Below are positions 1 through 8,596 of a stretch of 64,000 nucleotides of DNA, piece by piece. The notes beneath the pieces are model-generated. The model did no database searches. It saw nothing but the letters and a program-made list of their open reading frames with translations, and was not told the origin of the DNA. Position numbers and translations under genes: made by a program. The DNA is taken from NCBI RefSeq assembly GCF_000307165.1, contig NC_018704.1, positions 992,001-1,056,000 on the forward strand. Direction: 5' to 3'. The stretch is from Amphibacillus xylanus NBRC 15112. GTDB taxonomy: Bacteria > Bacillota > Bacilli > Bacillales > Amphibacillaceae. Position 1 is the stretch's first letter; the number at the start of each line of letters is the position of its first letter.

Positions 1-2
1 CA

Positions 3-1736
3 ATCGATTTGAAGATTATCTCGTCATTTGATGAGGTTAAGCTTACTGGAACAGATGCGTTTACTGTGGAAATCTTAGAAGAGAATTATCATACTGGCGA
101 GATTATCGGCTTTGGACTTGCAAATGATCAAGGAAATTACTTTATTCCAACAGATGTCGCACTAGGATCAGATCAATTTAAACAATGGCTTGAGGGTTCA
201 ACAAAGAAAAAGATTACCTTCGATGCTAAAAAAGTAATGGTTAGCTTAAGACGATATGGTATTCAGGTAAAGGGGATTATCTTTGATTTATTACTGGCTT
301 CATATTTAATTAATCCAGCTGAAAATAGTCACGATATTCCAGCGATTAGTCATCGATTAGGTTATCAGAATCTGTTATTTGATGAAGAAGTATATGGCAA
401 GGGAGCCAAAATGTCTGTACCTGAGCAAGCAATTGTTGCTGATCACGTAGTAAGAAAAGCTAAAGCATTATTCCAATTGCAAAAAGATGCTGAGGCAAAA
501 TTACAAGAAAATGAACAAGAAAGCCTATTTAAAGAACTTGAATTACCACTAGCATCGATCTTAGCTGACATGGAGTCAACTGGTGTAAAAGTTGACGAAA
601 AACAATTAGAAGTGATGCAAAGTGAATTAAAAGCACGATTAAGTGCAATCGAAACAGAGATCCATGAGCAAGCAGGAGTGGCCTTTAATATTAATTCACC
701 GAAACAGTTAAGTGAAATTTTATTTGAAAAGCTTAATCTTCCGGTTATTAAGAAGACTAAAACGGGATATTCAACATCAGCAGACGTATTAGAAAAGCTT
801 GAGGACAAACACCCAATTATCCCTAGTATTTTACTATATCGTCAGCTTGGCAAATTACAATCGACATATATTGAAGGCTTGCTAAAAGTAATTCATGATG
901 ATAAAAAAATTCACACACGATTTAATCAGGCGCTAACACAGACTGGCCGCTTAAGTTCCGTAGATCCAAACTTACAGAACATCCCAATTCGATTGGAAGA
1001 AGGACGCAAAATTAGAAAAGCGTTTATTCCAAGTGAAAACGATTGGATTATTTTAGCGTTTGACTATTCACAAATTGAATTAAGAGTATTAGCTCATATT
1101 GCTAATGACGAGAAGCTAATTGAAGCATTTAAATCAGATCGTGATATCCATACTCAAACTGCGATGGATGTCTTTAATGTTACAGCAGATGAAGTTGATA
1201 GCTTAATGCGTAGACAAGCTAAAGCCGTTAACTTTGGCATCGTTTATGGAATTAGTGATTATGGCTTATCACAAAACTTAAAAATCACTCGAAAAGAAGC
1301 GCAAGCATTTATCGATCAATACTTTGTTAGCTACCCTGGAGTTAAACAATATATGGATGATATTGTTCATAAAGCAAAACTTGATGGCTATGTGACGACA
1401 TTGATGAATCGACGACGTTACTTACCTGAGATCACGAGCCGAAACTTTAATCAACGTAGTTTTGCTGAGCGTACCGCAATGAATACGCCAATCCAAGGAA
1501 GTGCAGCTGACATTATTAAGAAAGCAATGATCGATTTAGATCATGCATTAAAAGCCGGGAATTTTGAAGCACGCTTATTACTACAAGTTCATGATGAGTT
1601 AATTATTGAAGCGCCAAGAGAAGAAGCAGACAAATTGTTAGAGCTAGTACCGAAAGTAATGACTGAAACGGTCACATTAAATGTGCCGCTTAAAGTTGAT
1701 GCTTCACAAGGCGAATCATGGTACGACGCTAAATAG
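3..1736 (+). CDS. polA: DNA polymerase I, C-terminal part (5' end outside window)
   Basis: This is the 3' portion (about 577 residues) of DNA polymerase I, which fills gaps during repair and Okazaki-fragment maturation. The frame is open to the window edge, so the TTG at 9 is not a real start and the N-terminal 5' nuclease domain lies upstream. The polymerase motifs are intact: motif A DYSQIELR near residue 354 of the fragment, motif B RRQAKAVNFGIVYG near 402 and motif C QVHDEL near 527. The domain in front of them lacks the acidic DxE-type residues of an active 3'-5' exonuclease, as in other Bacillus-type Pol I. mutM follows 13 bases downstream, suggesting a repair operon. Confidence 0.97.
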   Translation: MDLKIISSFDEVKLTGTDAFTVEILEENYHTGEIIGFGLANDQGNYFIPTDVALGSDQFKQWLEGSTKKKITFDAKKVMVSLRRYGIQVKGIIFDLLLASYLINPAENSHDIPAISHRLGYQNLLFDEEVYGKGAKMSVPEQAIVADHVVRKAKALFQLQKDAEAKLQENEQESLFKELELPLASILADMESTGVKVDEKQLEVMQSELKARLSAIETEIHEQAGVAFNINSPKQLSEILFEKLNLPVIKKTKTGYSTSADVLEKLEDKHPIIPSILLYRQLGKLQSTYIEGLLKVIHDDKKIHTRFNQALTQTGRLSSVDPNLQNIPIRLEEGRKIRKAFIPSENDWIILAFDYSQIELRVLAHIANDEKLIEAFKSDRDIHTQTAMDVFNVTADEVDSLMRRQAKAVNFGIVYGISDYGLSQNLKITRKEAQAFIDQYFVSYPGVKQYMDDIVHKAKLDGYVTTLMNRRRYLPEITSRNFNQRSFAERTAMNTPIQGSAADIIKKAMIDLDHALKAGNFEARLLLQVHDELIIEAPREEADKLLELVPKVMTETVTLNVPLKVDASQGESWYDAK

Positions 1737-1749
1737 AAAGGAAATAGTT

Positions 1750-2580
1750 ATGCCAGAATTACCAGAGGTCGAAACAGTTAGACAAACATTATTAAAACTA
1801 GTTAAAGATGAAGTGATTACATCAGTTGATGTGTTTTGGCCAAAGATTATTAAAAAACCAGATGATGTATCAATCTTTAAACAGTTACTAATCGGTCAAT
1901 CAATCAAGGATATTAACCGAAAAGGGAAATTTCTAATTTTTGAACTAGATCACTATTCATTAGTATCTCATCTACGTATGGAAGGAAAGTATGGTATTTA
2001 TCCTAAAGAAGCAATTAAGGACAAGCATACACATGTGATCTTTAATTTTGAGAGTGGAAGATCACTACATTATCATGACGTTAGAAAGTTTGGGACGATG
2101 CACCTTTTTAACAAGGGCGAGGCTCACCTTGAACTGCCACTTGCGAAGGTTGGTCCAGATCCTTTTGAACCCGGGTATTTATTTGAAGATATTTATCCAA
2201 AAATCAAAAAAAGCTCACGAGCGATTAAAAATATTTTACTCGATCAAACAATTATTTCAGGGTTGGGCAATATTTATGTTGATGAGACATTATTTAGAGC
2301 AAAAATCCATCCACTACGTCAAGGTACATCATTATCTGAAACAGAAGTTCAATTCATTTTAAAAGAAGCAAAAGATACACTAAGAGAGGCTGTCAAGCAA
2401 GGTGGAACAACGATCAGAAGTTATACAAATAGTTTAGGTGAGATCGGGTTATTCCAACAAGAGTTATACGTCTACGGTCAGACAGGTGAGCCATGTAAGA
2501 CTTGTGGTTCAGAAATCGAGAAATTTAAAGTCTCAAACCGTGGTACCCATATTTGTCCTAGCTGTCAACTCATTTCTTAG
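1750..2580 (+). CDS. mutM: Formamidopyrimidine-DNA glycosylase (Fpg/MutM)
   Basis: Bifunctional glycosylase and AP lyase that removes oxidised purines such as 8-oxoguanine. The start is the ATG at 1750, because the mature protein must begin PELPEVE with the catalytic proline directly after Met; the longer frame from 1681 overlaps polA and is not used. A GAAAGGAAA ribosome site precedes it. The catalytic Glu follows the proline and the conserved KGKFL lysine is present. A C-terminal zinc finger CxxC-x16-CxxC lies around residues 249-270. The length of 276 residues is normal. It sits between polA and ytaF as in Bacillus. Confidence 0.97.
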   Translation: MPELPEVETVRQTLLKLVKDEVITSVDVFWPKIIKKPDDVSIFKQLLIGQSIKDINRKGKFLIFELDHYSLVSHLRMEGKYGIYPKEAIKDKHTHVIFNFESGRSLHYHDVRKFGTMHLFNKGEAHLELPLAKVGPDPFEPGYLFEDIYPKIKKSSRAIKNILLDQTIISGLGNIYVDETLFRAKIHPLRQGTSLSETEVQFILKEAKDTLREAVKQGGTTIRSYTNSLGEIGLFQQELYVYGQTGEPCKTCGSEIEKFKVSNRGTHICPSCQLIS

Positions 2581-2664
2581 TCAATCAAGACTCACACCTT
2601 TTTTCATCCACCCATATACTATTTCGAGTTAAGTTATTGTACTTAAGACTTGAAGGAGTTGTGG

Positions 2665-3294
2665 GTGGAGATGATTGAAATATTCTCCTTATTATTTTTA
2701 GGAATCGCAGTTAGTATCGATTGTTTTATGGTTGCTTTTAGCTATGGATTAAAAAAGATGACTCTATCTAAACCGATGATACTCGTTATCGGTATTTGTT
2801 CAGGATTAGCTTTTGGAATAGCGATGCTTGCTGGTCAATTATTATCATTATTGATAAATGAAACATTGATTACATTTATCGGTGCCATATTATTGATCGG
2901 TTTAGGTATATATAATCTCGTCTCATTTGATCAACCGAAACAAACAGTTGAAAAACAGTATAATATTGAACTTAAACGGTTAGGAATTGTAATAAGTATT
3001 TTGAAAAAACCAGTCTTAGCTGACCTTGATCAGTCTGGAGATATTACTGGTTTAGAAGTTGTTTGGTTAGCAATGGCGTTATCAATAGATGCAAGTGCTG
3101 CAGGACTAGGTGCTTCACTTGTAGGAATCGATTTAACCGCAATCATTTTTATTATTTTTATGACGGCAACATTTTTAGCTATTGGACTATACATTGGAAG
3201 AAAGTTTGCCAAAGAAGAATTAGCTCCATGGGTTCGCTATATTCCTGGTATTTTACTAATTATCATTGGAATAAGTCGTTTTTGGATTGGCTAA
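2665..3294 (+). CDS. ytaF: Sporulation-associated membrane protein YtaF (MntP-like)
   Basis: Polytopic membrane protein of about 209 residues with six hydrophobic segments in two halves, each with an acidic motif in the membrane (VSIDCFMVAFSYG near the N-terminus and ALSIDASAAGLGASLVG in the second half). This repeated layout is that of the MntP/YtaF family. YtaF is known only as a sporulation-related protein; transport of a divalent cation is an inference from the MntP relationship. I prefer the GTG at 2665, six bases after AAGGAG; the ATG at 2671 is the alternative. The gene lies between mutM and coaE as in B. subtilis. Confidence 0.88.
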   Translation: MEMIEIFSLLFLGIAVSIDCFMVAFSYGLKKMTLSKPMILVIGICSGLAFGIAMLAGQLLSLLINETLITFIGAILLIGLGIYNLVSFDQPKQTVEKQYNIELKRLGIVISILKKPVLADLDQSGDITGLEVVWLAMALSIDASAAGLGASLVGIDLTAIIFIIFMTATFLAIGLYIGRKFAKEELAPWVRYIPGILLIIIGISRFWIG

Positions 3295-3333
3295 GAATAA
3301 ATTTACCGTAATTATATTTATGTAGGTGATAAA

Positions 3334-3933
3334 ATGACAAAGGTTCTTGGTTTAACTGGAAGTATTGCGACTGGCAAAAGTACTGTTGCTCAACTTTTTA
3401 TCCGTGAAAATATTCCGATTATTGATGCTGATCAGATTTCACATCAAGTAATCGAACCAAATCAGCGCGCATATCAACAAGTATTGCGTGCATTTGGCGA
3501 TGATATTTTATCAAGTGATCAAAAAATTAATCGCAAGAAATTAGCCGAATTAATTTTTAACGATAAAGCAAAACGTGACTTACTTAATCAAATTGTTCAT
3601 CCAATTATAATTGATCAATTAATCGAGGAAAGGGATCGATTGATTAGTGAAGGACATGCGCTCGTTGTACTTGATATTCCTTTATTGTACGAGCTTAACT
3701 TAACTAATTTAGTCGATAAAGTTATTGTCGTTTACACGACACGAATGACACAACTTGACCGATTAATGAATCGAGATCAATTGACCAAATTAGAAGCAGA
3801 ACAAAGAATTAATTCACAGATTTCAATAGAAGAGAAGAAGCAAAAAGCAGATTATGTGATTGATAATAATGGCACCAAAGAAGTGACAGCTGAACAATTT
3901 GAACAGCTTTTAAATAGTCTCAAAACAGATTAA
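3334..3933 (+). CDS. coaE: Dephospho-CoA kinase
   Basis: Phosphorylates the ribose 3'-hydroxyl of dephospho-CoA, the last step of coenzyme A synthesis. The N-terminus carries the P-loop GLTGSIATGKST, followed by DADQISHQV and the DIPLLYE segment typical of the family; the total of 199 residues is normal. The ATG at 3334 is preceded by TAGGTGAT. In B. subtilis gapB and speD follow; here a small unrelated gene follows instead. Confidence 0.96.
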   Translation: MTKVLGLTGSIATGKSTVAQLFIRENIPIIDADQISHQVIEPNQRAYQQVLRAFGDDILSSDQKINRKKLAELIFNDKAKRDLLNQIVHPIIIDQLIEERDRLISEGHALVVLDIPLLYELNLTNLVDKVIVVYTTRMTQLDRLMNRDQLTKLEAEQRINSQISIEEKKQKADYVIDNNGTKEVTAEQFEQLLNSLKTD

Positions 3934-3995
3934 ATCTTACTAAGTATTAAGATGTAACCGGTTTTACTAAAAATATCGTATTTATCATGAATTGA

Positions 3996-4004
3996 TGCTA
4001 TAAT
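3996..4004 (+). promoter_or_regulatory. Extended -10 promoter for the gene at 4078
   Basis: TGCTATAAT is an exact extended -10 element (TGN plus TATAAT) in the 144-base gap after coaE. No convincing -35 is seen, which fits an extended -10 promoter. Confidence 0.5.
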
Positions 4005-4077
4005 TAGAACTAGACTATTATACTTATACTCGGTAAATACTTGTTTTACAAATTATTATATTAATGGGGTGTCATAC

Positions 4078-4473
4078 ATGGGATTTAAGGAAACACTGAA
4101 TAAATATTTTAATAATCATTCAGAATCTAGAGATAATCATTGGGACAAGAATTTAAGAACGAAATACTATCGAACAACAAAAGATAAAGCATTTGATACA
4201 GTACTTCGCTATTTTAGACAACTTCCAAATTGCGAAATTAACTCAGAATCAGAAAAACATGGTGAAATTAGTATTAACTATAAAGGCAAGCGACGTGCCT
4301 TTATTATTGTTACCATCATTATGGTCAAGCCGTATAGAACTGCAGTAGACTTTTCAATTACGACAGAAGGCGGCCTATTTGACTTAGGGTTTAGTCATAA
4401 TTTAATCCCTAAACTATATAAAGCTTTATCAAAAGAATTACAAGAACTAGATCAACAAGAACAAATCTATTAA
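4078..4473 (+). CDS. Conserved cytosolic protein of unknown function
   Basis: A soluble protein of 131 residues with no signal peptide or membrane segment. It begins MGFKETLNKYF, is basic in the N-terminal half and has alternating hydrophobic strands in the middle (RRAFIIVTIIMVKPYRTAVDFSI), suggesting a small beta-rich fold. The ATG at 4078 is chosen because ATGGGGTG lies seven bases upstream; the GTG at 4069 overlaps that site. It occupies the coaE-nrdR interval where B. subtilis has gapB and speD, and nrdR follows after 22 bases. I do not recognise a function. Confidence 0.75.
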   Translation: MGFKETLNKYFNNHSESRDNHWDKNLRTKYYRTTKDKAFDTVLRYFRQLPNCEINSESEKHGEISINYKGKRRAFIIVTIIMVKPYRTAVDFSITTEGGLFDLGFSHNLIPKLYKALSKELQELDQQEQIY

Positions 4474-4495
4474 TTAAAGGTGGGAATGAAAGAAT

Positions 4496-4966
4496 ATGCG
4501 CTGTCCAACCTGTCAAAATAAGAATACCCGTGTTTTAGATTCTCGTCCAATTGAAGAAGGGGACGCGATTCGAAGACGTCGTGAATGTGAAGAGTGTAGC
4601 TATCGATTTACAACTTTTGAACGCATTGAAGAAATGCCATTAATCGTCGTGAAGAAAGAAGGCGTTAGAGAGGCGTTTAGTCGTGAGAAGTTAATTCGAG
4701 GCTTAATTAAAGCTTGTGAGAAAAGACCAGTATCTCATGAACAATTAAAACAACTGGCTATAGATGTCGAGAGAGAATTACGTAGTAGAGGCTCTGCTGA
4801 GGTAGAAAGTAAAGATGTCGGAGAGCTTGTAATGGATCATTTGGCTCAAATTGACGAAGTTGCTTATGTTCGTTTTGCATCTGTCTATCGCCAATTTAAA
4901 GACATTAATGTCTTTTTAGATGAACTAAAAGAAATTATGAATTATTCGAATAAAAAAGATAAATGA
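4496..4966 (+). CDS. nrdR: Transcriptional repressor NrdR
   Basis: Zinc-ribbon and ATP-cone repressor that senses nucleotide levels and represses ribonucleotide reductase genes. The N-terminus [17 protein letters not shown] and [13 protein letters not shown] give the four-cysteine zinc ribbon with the conserved [12 protein letters not shown]-binding stretch. The ATP-cone begins about residue 48 ([18 protein letters not shown]). The total of 156 residues is typical. AAAGGTGGG precedes the ATG. It is followed by a terminator and then dnaB, the usual Bacillus neighbour. Confidence 0.97.
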   Translation: MRCPTCQNKNTRVLDSRPIEEGDAIRRRRECEECSYRFTTFERIEEMPLIVVKKEGVREAFSREKLIRGLIKACEKRPVSHEQLKQLAIDVERELRSRGSAEVESKDVGELVMDHLAQIDEVAYVRFASVYRQFKDINVFLDELKEIMNYSNKKDK

Positions 4967-4990
4967 GCCATATAGGCTCTTTTTTCTTTG
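4965..4990 (+). terminator. Intrinsic terminator after nrdR
   Basis: GAGCC ATATA GGCTC forms a short hairpin that begins inside the nrdR stop codon and is followed by TTTTTTCTTT. Confidence 0.75.
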
Positions 4991-4999
4991 TGCTATAAT
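4991..4999 (+). promoter_or_regulatory. Extended -10 promoter for dnaB
   Basis: TGCTATAAT, an exact extended -10, lies directly after the nrdR terminator and 30 bases before the dnaB start. The same nonamer precedes the gene at 4078. Confidence 0.55.
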
Positions 5000-5028
5000 A
5001 GAGTCAACATTAATAAAGGAGGCATACC

Positions 5029-6354
5029 ATGCACCAATCAATTGGGAAAATACTCCCCTCTGATCATTTCACAATTATTAACCAGTGTTCAATTACAGAT
5101 GATCACTATCAAGCACTCTATCAATTGTATCAACCGATTATTGGTGTGGATGCAACGGCGCTTTACGTTACTTTATATCATCTTATTCAAGCGAATCAAA
5201 AGCATAGCCACCATCATTTAATGCAACTACTAGATCGACCATTGACAGTCATCTATCAAGCTCGGTTAAAATGTGAGGCAATTGGCTTGATTCATACATA
5301 TAAACATGAACTGGAGCACGGTTCGATTTATCACTATCAATTAAATGAACCACTTAAAGTTAAACAATTTTTAAAGCATGATTTATTAACGCAATTATTA
5401 CGTCATCAAATTGGCCGAATTAAATATCAGGCAATTAAAGAATCTGTTAGTTCAATTTTTGAAGTTCAAGATAAAAATCAGCTAGGCAAAAACGTAACAG
5501 CTCAATTCTCTGATGTGTTTAAATATGACGGTGCAGCACAATCATTTGTAAAAATTAATCAAGAAGAAGAAACACAAGCAGAGCCTAATGTTCAGCATCA
5601 TAACATTGACTGGAAGTGGCTAGAGAAGAGCCTAGCTGATCGAATGTTACCAGTAGAAAGAATTTTAACTGATGACAATATTAAATTAATAGAGCAAATG
5701 GGCGGGCTTTATCAGTTATCGACAACGCAACTCGATAAAGCAATCCAATGGGCGCTTACGAGTCAGCATGATTTAAATCGTGAAGAATTTAAGAATGCCT
5801 GTCTCGATTTAGTTGAAACATTGCCTGCACAACAAGTGAATATCGTTAATCAGAGAGAACGAATTAAGACGACTGATCAAGAACCGAAGAAATCAAAAAG
5901 AGATTTATTTGTTGAACGAATGGAGACAATTAGTCCAAAAGAATTGTTAGAAGATTTATCCAGTGGTCGTCAAGCATCTCAACAAGATCTAAAAATGATT
6001 GCTAATATTATGGATGCACAAGGACTTGAGCCGGGCGTTATGAATGTTTTGATTCATTACGTAATGCTTAAAACAGATATGAAATTAACTCGTTCCTATT
6101 TAGAGAAAATCGCAAGTCATTGGTCACGGAAAAATGTTAAAACAGTCCAACAAGCGATGACTTTAGCAAAATCAGAAAATAATAAATACCAACAATGGGA
6201 TCAGAAAAAACAAACAAACTATGGTCAAAGACGAAAGAGTCAAGAAGTCGTGCCTGAATGGTTTAAGAATCGTAAGAAAAAAGAAGATAGTCAACCAGCC
6301 GAAGTTACAGCAGATATTGATCAAATTTTACAATCTTTCAAAAATAAAAACTAA
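5029..6354 (+). CDS. dnaB: Replication initiation and membrane attachment protein DnaB
   Basis: Gram-positive helicase co-loader (not the DnaB helicase of E. coli) that acts with DnaD and DnaI to load the replicative helicase at oriC and at restarted forks. The 441-residue protein has a winged-helix-like N-terminal DDBH1 region and a DDBH2 domain in the C-terminal half, around residues 300-380 (SPKELLEDLSSGRQASQQDLK), and a basic, Gln-rich tail. AAAGGAGG lies six bases before the ATG. dnaI follows after 22 bases, so the two form an operon, as in B. subtilis. Confidence 0.93.
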   Translation: MHQSIGKILPSDHFTIINQCSITDDHYQALYQLYQPIIGVDATALYVTLYHLIQANQKHSHHHLMQLLDRPLTVIYQARLKCEAIGLIHTYKHELEHGSIYHYQLNEPLKVKQFLKHDLLTQLLRHQIGRIKYQAIKESVSSIFEVQDKNQLGKNVTAQFSDVFKYDGAAQSFVKINQEEETQAEPNVQHHNIDWKWLEKSLADRMLPVERILTDDNIKLIEQMGGLYQLSTTQLDKAIQWALTSQHDLNREEFKNACLDLVETLPAQQVNIVNQRERIKTTDQEPKKSKRDLFVERMETISPKELLEDLSSGRQASQQDLKMIANIMDAQGLEPGVMNVLIHYVMLKTDMKLTRSYLEKIASHWSRKNVKTVQQAMTLAKSENNKYQQWDQKKQTNYGQRRKSQEVVPEWFKNRKKKEDSQPAEVTADIDQILQSFKNKN

Positions 6355-6376
6355 ACTGAGTAGAGGTGAATAAGCC

Positions 6377-7306
6377 GTGGAATCCATACAAGCATCTTTA
6401 AAGAAGTGGATGAAGGACAATGCGTCATTTCAAGACGTTTATCAAAAAATGCGTACTGATATAATCAATGATCCAGAAATTCAGCAAATCCTGCAAGCTA
6501 ATCCTCAATTGGATCAGGAATCAATTGATCGACAATTAATTAAACTGTACGAATATCAATCACAAAATAAGGATTGTACTAATTGTCCGGAAAATGGATG
6601 TTCAAACAATATTTTACCAGGCTACAAACCACGATTAGAAGTGGACGGGAAGCATATCCATGTTAGCTATGAAAAATGTAAATATACGATAATTAGAGAA
6701 GCACAGCAAGAGAGAGCATCACTTATCAAAAGCTTATATATGCCTAAAGATATTCTCCACGCCTCAATTGCAAACATTCACGGTAATGATTCAGCAAGAC
6801 ACCGAGCAATTGTTGAGATATCAAGGTTTTTAAATGAAGCTGGTGAGAAGCTTCCTCAAAAAGGGCTGTATTTCTACGGTCCCTTCGGCGTTGGAAAAAC
6901 ATACTTCCTCGGCGCCATTGCAAATGAATTAGCGGATCGTGGGATTGAATCGATGTTAATTTACATGCCTGAATTTGTCCGAGAAATTAAATCATCGATT
7001 AAAGATGATTCAATTAGTGAAAAGATTGATCAATTCAAAAAGGTATCAGTTTTGATGTTAGATGATATTGGTGCAGAGTCAATTTCTGCTTGGTTTAGAG
7101 ATGAAGTATTAGGCTCAATTTTACAATATCGCATGATGGAAGGATTACCAACATTCTTCAGTTCAAATTATTCACTCAGCCAACTCGAAAAACATCTTTC
7201 AACAACTACAAGAGGTGACATTGAACAGGTTAAAGCAGGAAGAATTATTGAACGGATTCATCAATTAAGTATTCCTGTTGAAATTAATGGTGAAAGTCAA
7301 CGATAA
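6377..7306 (+). CDS. dnaI: Primosomal protein DnaI (helicase loader)
   Basis: AAA+ ATPase that loads the replicative helicase. The N-terminal helicase-binding domain carries a zinc site with cysteines at residues 67, 70, 75 and 101. The ATPase domain has Walker A GPFGVGKTY, Walker B VLMLDDIGAES and the sensor SSNYS. The length of 309 residues is normal. It starts with GTG at 6377, about eight bases after GAGGTG. It is translated right after dnaB. Confidence 0.95.
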   Translation: MESIQASLKKWMKDNASFQDVYQKMRTDIINDPEIQQILQANPQLDQESIDRQLIKLYEYQSQNKDCTNCPENGCSNNILPGYKPRLEVDGKHIHVSYEKCKYTIIREAQQERASLIKSLYMPKDILHASIANIHGNDSARHRAIVEISRFLNEAGEKLPQKGLYFYGPFGVGKTYFLGAIANELADRGIESMLIYMPEFVREIKSSIKDDSISEKIDQFKKVSVLMLDDIGAESISAWFRDEVLGSILQYRMMEGLPTFFSSNYSLSQLEKHLSTTTRGDIEQVKAGRIIERIHQLSIPVEINGESQR

Positions 7307-7325
7307 GCTTAGATTTTATTTAGTT

Positions 7326-7365
7326 AATAGGTGGGGGATTCGTTAATCTCGTCCACCTATTTTAA
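7326..7365 (+). terminator. Probable terminator after dnaI
   Basis: AATAGGTGG and CCACCTATT form a perfect 9-bp stem with an 18-base loop. The following U run is short (TTTAAT), so termination may be partial. Confidence 0.5.
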
Positions 7366-7443
7366 TATCAACCGATATTTAATCATTTTTTTAAAATAAC
7401 ATCCATACAATATAACAGTGTTAGAAGAGATGGATGTGATTAA

Positions 7444-8244
7444 ATGGTGAAAATTAAATTTGATCATGAACTTGACCTAACGATGTTTAAAGACAAGCTG
7501 ATTAAAGAGCAGCGAATGTGGCGAGTACTAGATGATCAAAAGTTAGAAATTCTTGATCAGGATCATGATAAAACGAGTCAGATGTTAACCCAAATGTTTT
7601 ATTCTGTTGATCTAAAACCGATGCTTATCGAGATTTTGATCAATCAATATTTTTATTATGATTTTGATGAAATGAATGCAATTTTATCCTTTGCAGCACA
7701 AATGCTCTTAACTGACCAATATCGAGATGTAACTTTCTTATCAGACTTAAGAGCAACAATGCAACAGTACTTTACTGTTGATCCAGATCAATCATTCTTC
7801 TACTATGATAAACAAAAGCATATATTTTTTGAGCAAGCAGGTTGGTTGTTAGAGGAAGTCGTAGCACGGTCGATTGATGAAAAGAAACAAGAAGAACGTT
7901 ACCAAGTATTTTTAGAATCGCTTAGGGAGTACGTGAGGGCACGAGATAAGGGACCACTTTGTTTTGTTAAGTGGAGAAATGGTGAAGGAGATATTTATCA
8001 TGAAAATGGGCATTATTACACAAAAGAAGAACTAAATCGAAAAGTATTAGAAACACCCATTCATATCTACCAATTTGCTCAAAACGAACAGAAGCTCAGT
8101 CCTTTTCTGGCACTTAATCCAAGACAAATATTAGTTTATCCAGACAATGAAACGGATCCTGTACTTATATCACTTCAAAACATATTTGATGAACGTCTAG
8201 TCATGATTCACAATCACACATTTCCGTTTGAAAATCAAACTTAA
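7444..8244 (+). CDS. ytxC: Sporulation protein YtxC-like
   Basis: A soluble, acidic, helix-rich protein of 266 residues with no membrane segment or catalytic motif that I recognise. Assignment rests on position between dnaI and thrS, where B. subtilis carries ytxC, and on overall size and composition (YtxC is about 280 residues). Conserved-looking stretches include YFYYDFDEMNAIL and FVKWRNGEGDIYHENG. The function of the family is unknown. GGATGTGAT precedes the ATG at 7444. Confidence 0.75.
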   Translation: MVKIKFDHELDLTMFKDKLIKEQRMWRVLDDQKLEILDQDHDKTSQMLTQMFYSVDLKPMLIEILINQYFYYDFDEMNAILSFAAQMLLTDQYRDVTFLSDLRATMQQYFTVDPDQSFFYYDKQKHIFFEQAGWLLEEVVARSIDEKKQEERYQVFLESLREYVRARDKGPLCFVKWRNGEGDIYHENGHYYTKEELNRKVLETPIHIYQFAQNEQKLSPFLALNPRQILVYPDNETDPVLISLQNIFDERLVMIHNHTFPFENQT

Positions 8245-8253
8245 TAGTTTGAC

Positions 8254-8282
8254 TTGATTTTTCATAATTAAACCTTTATAAT
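8254..8282 (+). promoter_or_regulatory. SigA promoter of the thrS leader
   Basis: TTGATT and TATAAT are separated by 17 bases, immediately after ytxC and ahead of the T-box leader. Confidence 0.75.
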
Positions 8283-8289
8283 CTAAAGC

Positions 8290-8558
8290 ATAATTTGATA
8301 ACGATAAGTTATGATAAGGACATGATTATTAGTCTGATGTTCAAAAGAGAGGGAAGTCGTGCTGAAATCTTCCTGTTCAATCTACTAATAGTTACCACCT
8401 TTGAACTCCATTTTTGAACATAATAGTAGAAAATGGCGTCACTCTACGTTACAGAGCCTATGAGCCAAACAATGGTATGACTTTGTTTGGGAACGAGGGT
8501 GGAACCACGAGTTAATGCTTGTCCCTTTGCGTATGACGCAGAGAGATAGGCTTTTTTT
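8290..8558 (+). promoter_or_regulatory. T-box riboswitch (threonyl) with terminator
   Basis: A T-box leader that reads the charging state of tRNA-Thr and lets transcription enter thrS when the tRNA is uncharged. The T-box motif AGGGTGGAACCACG starts at about 8496. An ACC threonine codon lies in the probable specifier loop near 8394-8399. The terminator is the hairpin CTTTGCGT ATG ACGCAGAG, extended by flanking pairs, followed by seven T. The first AUG of thrS lies 38 bases further on. The exact stem I folding was not computed. Confidence 0.9.
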
Positions 8559-8596
8559 ATTGCACAGATTTTTATAAATAAAGGAGCGTACACAGA

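Noticed and set aside
443-808. 121-residue open frame on the - strand inside polA
   Set aside because: It lies wholly antisense to a conserved polymerase region and lacks a ribosome site.
1681-1749. Longer N-terminus for MutM
   Set aside because: The enzyme needs proline directly after the initiator Met, which fixes the start at 1750.
3934-3960. Terminator after coaE
   Set aside because: ATCTTA/TAAGAT can pair across eight bases, but the stem is weak and no T run follows.
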